Program-made: the position numbers and the translations under genes
The notes under the pieces: generated by a model
Seen by the model: only the letters and a program-made list of their open reading frames with translations
The model's database searches: none
Told to the model about the DNA's origin: nothing
NCBI GenBank assembly: GCA_002299965.1
Contig: DBOM01000044.1
Span: 1 to 8,956 of the forward strand
Direction: 5' to 3'
Source of the DNA: Caldiserica bacterium UBA646
Lineage (GTDB): Bacteria; Caldisericota; Caldisericia; Caldisericales; Caldisericaceae
Length of the DNA stretch: 8,956 nt
In this document: piece after piece, positions 5,365-8,956 of the stretch
How positions within the stretch are numbered: the first letter of the stretch is position 1
Layout: each line of letters starts with the position of its first letter

Positions 5365-6198
5365 TTAGAATTGTTTGTCTATTTCGTTGAACCACTCAAT
5401 AAACGCAGTGTCAGAAGCCATTCTTTTTTCTGCCTTGTTTTTGATTCTCCTTACTGTGAAATCTGGAATTTCTAATGCTAAAGATATATCCGCTGGCCTA
5501 AATTTTTTGTGGTAAAGAGCATATACAAACAAATACTTTAGCTCTCTATTTTTGACGATGCTACCATATTTATTTTGGATTTTTGTAAATATTTCTCTGA
5601 TTTTTTTTATATCTTTTTCAGAATCGTGTTCATTTATTTCTTGCTCGTACTTTTCATATACTGATGCTTTCGACATTATGAATTGGGTAAACCTGGAGAT
5701 TTCAATGCCTGAGAGGTTATAAATTTCTTCGAAATTTAAACATTTCGGAGCATTATTTTTATCCTTGAAATATCTATAACTGCACCATTTATAATCTTCA
5801 AGCTGTTCCACTAATTGTGCTTCTAATGGATTTAAATTAATATATACAAAAGCATTTAAAAAATACTCATCATCTGCAATAACGTAACTTTTGTATCTAT
5901 CCTGAAAGAGATGGCCTTTTCTTATATGCACAGAATTAAAATGGTGTGCATATTTTGAATTAATTTCATGCATTATCTGCGAAAGATTTGCTTTTTCTGT
6001 TTTTATTAGAAGGTGATAGTGGTTTTTCATTAATGCAAATGAAAGAAGCATTGCCTGATATTTTGAAAAGGCATTACAGGTAAGTTTTATAAAATGCTTG
6101 TAATCTTTTTCTCCCGTAAAAGCATTTTCGCTACTTACTGTTTTTGAAATGACGTGATATATAGCACCTTTGTACTCTATTCTTTTCTCTCTCCCCAT
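5365..6198 (-). CDS. REP-associated tyrosine transposase (Y1/HUH family)
   Basis: Protein of 277 residues. The N-terminal 145 or so form a Y1_Tnp domain: start RIEYKGAIYHVISKT, HUH motif H60-Y61-H62 in MKNHYHLLIKT, then SKYAHHFN (82-88), KGHLFQDRYKS (94-104) and YINLNP (119-124). By comparison with E. coli TnpA-REP, whose catalytic Tyr lies in the same YI-x-NP motif, Y119 is the likely nucleophile that attacks single-stranded DNA at a hairpin. All key residues are present. The C-terminal half (about 195-277) has RPADISLALEIPDFTVRRIK, a helix-turn-helix-like segment often found behind this domain and probably DNA-binding. Palindromes flank the gene. The start at 6198 has no SD; TATAAT ends nine bases upstream. 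Family is firm; activity is inferred. Confidence 0.9.
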   Translation of the reverse strand: MGREKRIEYKGAIYHVISKTVSSENAFTGEKDYKHFIKLTCNAFSKYQAMLLSFALMKNHYHLLIKTEKANLSQIMHEINSKYAHHFNSVHIRKGHLFQDRYKSYVIADDEYFLNAFVYINLNPLEAQLVEQLEDYKWCSYRYFKDKNNAPKCLNFEEIYNLSGIEISRFTQFIMSKASVYEKYEQEINEHDSEKDIKKIREIFTKIQNKYGSIVKNRELKYLFVYALYHKKFRPADISLALEIPDFTVRRIKNKAEKRMASDTAFIEWFNEIDKQF

Positions 6199-6207
6199 AG
6201 ATTATTT

Positions 6208-6236
6208 ATTATATACTTTTTTTTGAAAGTGTTCAA
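6208..6236 (-). promoter_or_regulatory. Transposase promoter overlapping a palindrome
   Basis: On the minus strand TTGAAC (6236-6231), 17 bp and TATAAT (6213-6208) predict a start within a few bases of the ATG at 6198. The -35 box lies inside palindrome C (6230-6260), so whatever binds or folds that repeat could affect transposase expression. Confidence 0.5.
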
Positions 6237-6260
6237 GTGGTGCCTGGCACCGAGCGAACA
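6230..6260. repeat. REP-like palindrome, copy C (imperfect)
   Basis: 31-nt palindrome around T6245 with core GGTGCCTGGCACC and ends TGTTC and GAACA. Four positions of the left arm (AAGT, 6235-6238) do not pair with the right arm. Same framework as copies A and B; lies just upstream of the transposase gene. Confidence 0.8.
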
Positions 6261-6272
6261 ATTTTAAAATAG

Positions 6273-6306
6273 AAACGGAGAAGCAAGGGGGATAGCTTCT
6301 CCGTTT
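6273..6306 (-). terminator. Intrinsic terminator after tRNA-Ser
   Basis: A perfect 12-bp stem, AAACGGAGAAGC (6273-6284) with GCTTCTCCGTTT (6295-6306), encloses a 10-nt loop. On the minus strand the stem ends in GTTT and is followed by CTATTTT. It lies 35 bp past the tRNA 3' end, in the right position to end its transcript. Confidence 0.85.
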
Positions 6307-6340
6307 GATCGTTTGATTGATATGTTTGGAGGGAGTTAAT

Positions 6341-6433
6341 TGGCGGAGAGAGTGGGATTCGAACCCACGGAAAGATTTAACTCCTTCACTCGCTTAGCAG
6401 GCGAGTGCCTTCAGCCTACTCGGCCATCTCTCC
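6341..6433 (-). tRNA. tRNA-Ser (anticodon GCU)
   Basis: Read on the minus strand, acceptor GGAGAGA pairs with TCTCTCC; then come discriminator G and an encoded CCA (plus-strand TGG at 6341-6343). The anticodon arm CTCGC-CTGCTAA-GCGAG gives anticodon GCU (plus-strand AGC at 6396-6398), reading AGC/AGU serine codons. A long variable arm (about AAGGAGTTAAATCTTTCC) marks it as class II, and GTTCGAATC forms the T-loop. It has its own promoter and terminator and is divergent from the yggU-lspA operon. Confidence 0.97.
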
Positions 6434-6444
6434 TCCACATAGTT

Positions 6445-6472
6445 ATTATATTAAACTTGCTGGAAAATGCAA
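6445..6472 (-). promoter_or_regulatory. tRNA-Ser promoter
   Basis: On the minus strand TTGCAT (6472-6467), a 16-bp spacer and TATAAT (6450-6445) end 11 bp before the tRNA 5' end, giving a very short 5' leader for processing. Confidence 0.7.
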
Positions 6473-6530
6473 CCTATAAAGGAATGATTTTGACTTTTTG
6501 CTGTGAAATTAGTTATGTTCGGTCTTATGC

Positions 6531-6558
6531 TTGATTTTGCTCGACATTGTAGTAAGAT
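6531..6558 (+). promoter_or_regulatory. Candidate promoter of the yggU-lspA-rluD-smpB operon
   Basis: TTGATT (6531-6536), 16 bp and TAAGAT (6553-6558) predict a start at 6565-6567, at the A of the yggU ATG, which has no SD. A second candidate lies upstream: TTGACT (6490-6495), 18 bp, TATGTT (6514-6519), which would give a leader of about 40 nt. Sequence alone does not decide between them. Confidence 0.4.
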
Positions 6559-6566
6559 TATGCAAG

Positions 6567-6833
6567 ATGAAAAAGGATATAATACTGGATATAAAGGTAA
6601 TTACAAATGCAAAAAAAAATGAAGTTGTGGGTAAAAGAGACGGAAAACTTGTGATAAAGCTTAATGCACTTCCTATTCAAGGCAAAGCAAACAAGAAACT
6701 TGTAGAGTTTTTAGCTAAGCTTTTTAATGTGCGCAAGAGCAATATCACAATATTAAAAGGGGCTGCAGCTCACATCAAAAAAGTGGAAGTTAGAGGAGTA
6801 GATATTGGAAAGGTGGTGGAAATTGATGAATAG
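6567..6833 (+). CDS. YggU/DUF167 family protein
   Basis: Small protein of 88 residues in the YggU (DUF167) family, whose biochemical role is not established. The pattern fits throughout: an initial strand (DIILDIKVITNAKKNEVVG), DGKLVIKLNALPIQGKANKK, the most conserved part with 'P..GKAN', then LVEFLAKLFNVRKSNITILKG and a final K-V-E-V-R-G segment. Length is normal for the family. I chose the ATG at 6567; an in-frame TTG at 6531 would add 12 residues with no family counterpart. No SD precedes 6567, while a -10-like TAAGAT does, which hints at a leaderless message. It overlaps lspA by 8 bp and leads the operon. Confidence 0.85.
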   Translation: MKKDIILDIKVITNAKKNEVVGKRDGKLVIKLNALPIQGKANKKLVEFLAKLFNVRKSNITILKGAAAHIKKVEVRGVDIGKVVEIDE

Positions 6834-7281
6834 AAATGTTGTTTTTCTTACGGTGGCTTTTTTTGTTACATTTGCTGATCAACTGACTAAGTATTTAGTA
6901 AGGCAAAAGCTTGCTGTTGGGGCAAGTGTGCCGGTAATTGACCGCATTGTTTATTTTTCACATATCAAAAACACTGGTGCTGCATTTGGAATTTTGCAAA
7001 ATGGGCGTATTTTTATTATAGTTATTGGCATAATTTCTCTTATTGTTATTTTGTATTTTCTTGATTTTCTTACTTCAACCCGTTTTCTTTTACTTGGAAG
7101 CGGCTTTCTCTTTGGCGGAATCATAGGAAATTTACTTGACAGGATATTCATCGGGCATGTGACGGATTTTATAGATTTTAGAATATGGCCCGTTTTTAAT
7201 CTAGCAGATTCTTTTGTAAACATAGGTACTGCAATGATAGTGATTTATATACTGTTCTTTTATGGAAAAGCACATTCTTAA
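6826..7281 (+). CDS. lspA: Lipoprotein signal peptidase (signal peptidase II)
   Basis: Membrane aspartyl protease of 151 residues that removes the signal peptide from lipid-modified prolipoproteins in the inner membrane. All hallmark motifs are present: ADQLTKYLV (17-25), IKNTGAAFGIL (47-57), GNLLDRIFIGHVTDFIDF (101-118) and FNLADSFVNIG (124-134). By comparison with P. aeruginosa LspA the catalytic pair is D114 (in HVTDF) and D128 (in FNLAD). Four hydrophobic segments lie near 4-20, 60-80, 88-105 and 131-147. The ATG at 6826 is chosen over a TTG at 6805 because AGGTGGTGGA lies just upstream and it restores usual length. It overlaps the genes on both sides (8 and 20 bp). Neighbouring an rluD-type gene is a common arrangement, as in Bacillus lspA-ylyB. 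Confidence 0.95.
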   Translation: MNRNVVFLTVAFFVTFADQLTKYLVRQKLAVGASVPVIDRIVYFSHIKNTGAAFGILQNGRIFIIVIGIISLIVILYFLDFLTSTRFLLLGSGFLFGGIIGNLLDRIFIGHVTDFIDFRIWPVFNLADSFVNIGTAMIVIYILFFYGKAHS

Positions 7282-8179
7282 AGCGGATGAGAGAAAAAGG
7301 CTGGACCTTTTTCTCTCTCAGAAGCTTGATTATACCCGTTCTTATTTGCAAAAACTTATAAAAGAAGGTTGTGTAACAGTTAACGGGCAGATAGTTAAGC
7401 CTTCGCTTATGCTTGCGGAAGGCGATTTAATTGAGCTACAGGTGAAAGAACCTACCGAATTGTCCATTCCCAAAGAAGACAAACCGCTTGAAATTGTTTA
7501 TCAGGACGAATATCTTGCAATTGTGAATAAAACGGCAGGTGTTGTGGTGCACCCGGTGGGAAGACAGAGGGAAAATACACTTGTTAACAGGCTTTTGTTT
7601 CACTTAAAAGATCTTTCAGCGATAGGTGGAGTTATAAGGCCTGGCATTGTGCATAGACTCGATAAAGATACATCAGGCCTTCTTGTCGTTGCCAAAACAA
7701 ATGAAGCACATTTGAAATTATCAGAGTTGCTTAAAGAGCATAAAATTGAAAGAAACTATATAACACTTTTAAAAGGAAACTTAAAGGACAAGAAAGGTGC
7801 AATAAATTTGCCTATCGGACGAATGAATAAAAACGAAATAAAGATGGGGATTTCTCCATCTGGCAGGCGTGCTGTGACTCATTACAGGGTTATTGAAGAG
7901 ATAGGGCCTTATACGCTTGTTGCTGTAGGTCTTGAAACGGGGAGAACTCATCAAATTCGTGTGCATTTTGCATATCTTGGGCATCCTGTTGTTGGAGATT
8001 ATTTATACGGTGGGGAAATGGGCACAGATGTTTCTCTCACGCGGCATTTTTTGCATGCTTATGAAATTTCTTTCTTTCATCCTATAATAAAGAGAAAAAT
8101 TGTGGCATATGCCATGTTGCCGGAGGAGCTGAGAGAGGTGCTCAAAGAGCTGAGGAATAAATGGAAGAAGAAAAAATAA
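7262..8179 (+). CDS. rluD: RluD-type large-subunit rRNA pseudouridine synthase
   Basis: Protein of 305 residues of the RluA/RluD family. These enzymes isomerise specific uridines, in RluD's case in helix 69 of 23S rRNA, where the modification aids ribosome assembly. An N-terminal S4 RNA-binding domain (about 13-60; RLDLFLSQKL, GCVTVNGQIVKPS, GDLIEL) is followed by the catalytic domain: EYLAIVNKTAGVVVHP, the active-site motif HRLDKDTSGLLVVAKT with the expected nucleophile D134, then GLETGRTHQIRVHFAYLGHP and VVGDYLYG. Length and domain order match RluD/YlyB. No clear SD precedes the ATG; the 20-bp overlap with lspA suggests translational coupling. It overlaps smpB by 19 bp. Which uridines are modified cannot be told from sequence. 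Confidence 0.92.
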   Translation: MEKHILKADERKRLDLFLSQKLDYTRSYLQKLIKEGCVTVNGQIVKPSLMLAEGDLIELQVKEPTELSIPKEDKPLEIVYQDEYLAIVNKTAGVVVHPVGRQRENTLVNRLLFHLKDLSAIGGVIRPGIVHRLDKDTSGLLVVAKTNEAHLKLSELLKEHKIERNYITLLKGNLKDKKGAINLPIGRMNKNEIKMGISPSGRRAVTHYRVIEEIGPYTLVAVGLETGRTHQIRVHFAYLGHPVVGDYLYGGEMGTDVSLTRHFLHAYEISFFHPIIKRKIVAYAMLPEELREVLKELRNKWKKKK

Positions 8180-8610
8180 TTGCTACAAATAAACGTGTTG
8201 CGAGAAATTATGAAATTATTGACACAAAGGAAGCTGGTATTCAGTTAGAAGGATACGAGACGAAATCTGTGAGGGCTGGAAAGGTGAATTTGCATGGCAG
8301 TTTTATAAAGGAAAAAAATGGCGAATTTTTTATATATAAGATGTTTATAGCGACAAATCCTTCGGCACACAATGTAAAAGATGAAAGGCGACGGAGGAAG
8401 CTTTTGCTTCACGAGTATGAAATTGTTAAATGGAGTTCAAGAGTAAAGGAGAAAGGATATACAATTATTCCTCTTGATGTTCATACAGCGCATAATCGTA
8501 TAAAGATAAAAATTGCACTTGTGCGCTCTAAAAAGCTGTTTGGCGACAAGAGAAAAGAAGAGGATAAAAGAATAAAAAGAGAGATAGGCAGGGCAAGGAG
8601 ATTGACATGA
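8161..8610 (+). CDS. smpB: SsrA-binding protein SmpB
   Basis: Protein of 149 residues that binds tmRNA and brings it to stalled ribosomes for trans-translation. The OB-fold core is visible: NKRVARNYEIIDTKEAGIQL, GYETKSVRAGKVNLHGSFIK (usual form GTEVKS.R.GK.NL..S), NPSAHNVKDERRRRKLLLH and YTIIPLDVHTAHNRIKIKIAL. The basic tail KKLFGDKRKEEDKRIKREIGRARR (described by its ends only: about 125-147) is the part that occupies the mRNA channel in known structures. The usual Thr before Glu in the TEVKS motif is Tyr here, a mild variation. GAGG lies about five bases before the ATG at 8161. It overlaps rluD by 19 bp and the next gene by ATGA. The tmRNA gene itself is not seen in the window. Confidence 0.94.
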   Translation: MEEEKIIATNKRVARNYEIIDTKEAGIQLEGYETKSVRAGKVNLHGSFIKEKNGEFFIYKMFIATNPSAHNVKDERRRRKLLLHEYEIVKWSSRVKEKGYTIIPLDVHTAHNRIKIKIALVRSKKLFGDKRKEEDKRIKREIGRARRLT

Positions 8611-8956
8611 AAAAGATATTATCTGTCATTTTATTTATTATGATTATTTTCACATCTGTGCCGGTAGCTAATGCGGCTGGATATTATTTGATAGAGGTTA
8701 GTGTTTCTTCTGTAAATATAAGAAGTGGGCCGGGAACGGAAAATAACATTTTATATCGAGCAGAGAGAGGAACTTTGTTAGAACTTCTTTTCACTCAAAA
8801 TAATGCTAAAGGCGAAAAGTGGTACAGGGTGTATGATTTTAATAAAAACACTACAGGGTATATTGCCTCATGGCTTACGCGCAATACAAATATTACGATA
8901 CAGGGCGAGGATGCAGATTTTGACGCAGAGGTCATTGCGGATGTGTTGAATGTGAG
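8607..8956 (+). CDS. Secreted SH3b-domain protein, 5' part
   Basis: The first 116 residues of a protein that runs off the right edge. A signal peptide (MKKILSVILFIMIIFTSVPV then ANA) has a likely signal peptidase I site after A23. A bacterial SH3 (SH3b) domain follows: VSSVNIRSGPGTENNILYRA (34-53), then KWYRV and TTGYIASWLT. At the cut end VIADVLNV looks like the start of a second SH3b repeat. Such domains bind peptidoglycan and often stand before an amidase or peptidase domain, so a cell-wall hydrolase is possible, but the catalytic part is outside the window. The SD AAGGAG (8595-8600) is six bases before the ATG, which overlaps the smpB stop as ATGA. Confidence 0.8.
   Translation, partial: MKKILSVILFIMIIFTSVPVANAAGYYLIEVSVSSVNIRSGPGTENNILYRAERGTLLELLFTQNNAKGEKWYRVYDFNKNTTGYIASWLTRNTNITIQGEDADFDAEVIADVLNV

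Larger units (their letters stand above)
5315..6260 (-). mobile_element. RAYT-REP unit: transposase gene bracketed by palindromes
   Basis: The Y1 transposase gene lies between palindromes B (5315-5347) and C (6230-6260), with 17 bp and 31 bp between gene and palindromes. This is the arrangement of a REP-associated tyrosine transposase with its own repeats, or of an IS200/IS605-type element with hairpin ends. No target duplication is seen, as expected for Y1 single-strand transposition. The element boundaries are inferred from the palindromes. Confidence 0.55.

Noticed and set aside
6230..6260. Palindromes as ordinary intrinsic terminators only
   Set aside because: Copies B and C lack a proper U-run and share a 31-bp framework with copy A; the tRNA already has its own terminator at 6273-6306.
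6341..6433. tRNA-Ser as integration site of a genomic island
   Set aside because: No integrase and no repeated tRNA 3' end is seen in the window.
6340..6534. 64-residue plus-strand frame starting MAERVGFEPT
   Set aside because: It is the antisense of tRNA-Ser. This peptide is a well-known spurious translation of tRNA-Ser genes.

Overview
The window looks like low-GC, gene-dense bacterial chromosome. Genes are packed with short overlaps, and several transcription units appear to start without a Shine-Dalgarno (SD) sequence. The lineage cannot be fixed from sequence alone. Type IV-type prepilins with SH3b-domain secreted proteins, AT-rich codons and apparent leaderless starts would fit an anaerobic, possibly thermophilic group such as Caldisericota or another deep-branching low-GC phylum; I hold that guess with low confidence.

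Layout. (1) 1-389 is non-coding. It begins in a dispersed intergenic repeat (about 1-77) with a terminator-like end. A strong sigma70-type promoter (176-204) then leads into a structured, probably untranslated RNA (about 211-316), and a second strong promoter (332-360) precedes the first gene. (2) 390-4410, plus strand, is a minor (pseudo)pilin cluster: PilV/GspI-like, PilW/GspJ-like, PilX/GspK-like with a large passenger domain, and two tandem GspH/FimT-like paralogs. Together these resemble the set of minor pilins that primes a type IV pilus or type II secretion fibre; no assembly ATPase, platform protein, prepilin peptidase or obvious major pilin is in the window. (3) 4411-6306, mostly minus strand, holds three related 31-bp palindromes, an RdgB/HAM1 nucleotide-pool sanitising enzyme with an unusual C-terminal extension, and a REP-associated tyrosine (Y1, HUH) transposase flanked by two of the palindromes. 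(4) 6341-6433, minus strand, is tRNA-Ser(GCU) with its own promoter and terminator. (5) 6567-8956, plus strand, is a tightly overlapping housekeeping operon: YggU-family protein, lspA (lipoprotein signal peptidase), an RluD-type pseudouridine synthase, smpB (trans-translation), and the start of a secreted SH3b-domain protein that runs off the window.

How the parts relate. The pilin genes are co-oriented and overlapping, so they are probably co-transcribed from the 332-360 promoter, perhaps influenced by the RNA upstream. The second FimT-like gene is separated by 242 bp containing a perfect FNR-type inverted repeat. The transposase region looks like a RAYT-REP unit inserted between tRNA-Ser and rdgB, with a solitary palindrome on the other side of rdgB. 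The main points for a second look are: the RAYT and its palindromes, two of which lie at or against the -35 boxes of the minus-strand genes; the RdgB fusion with a near-perfect internal ribosome binding site in front of its extra module; and the unrecognised structured RNA upstream of the pilins.
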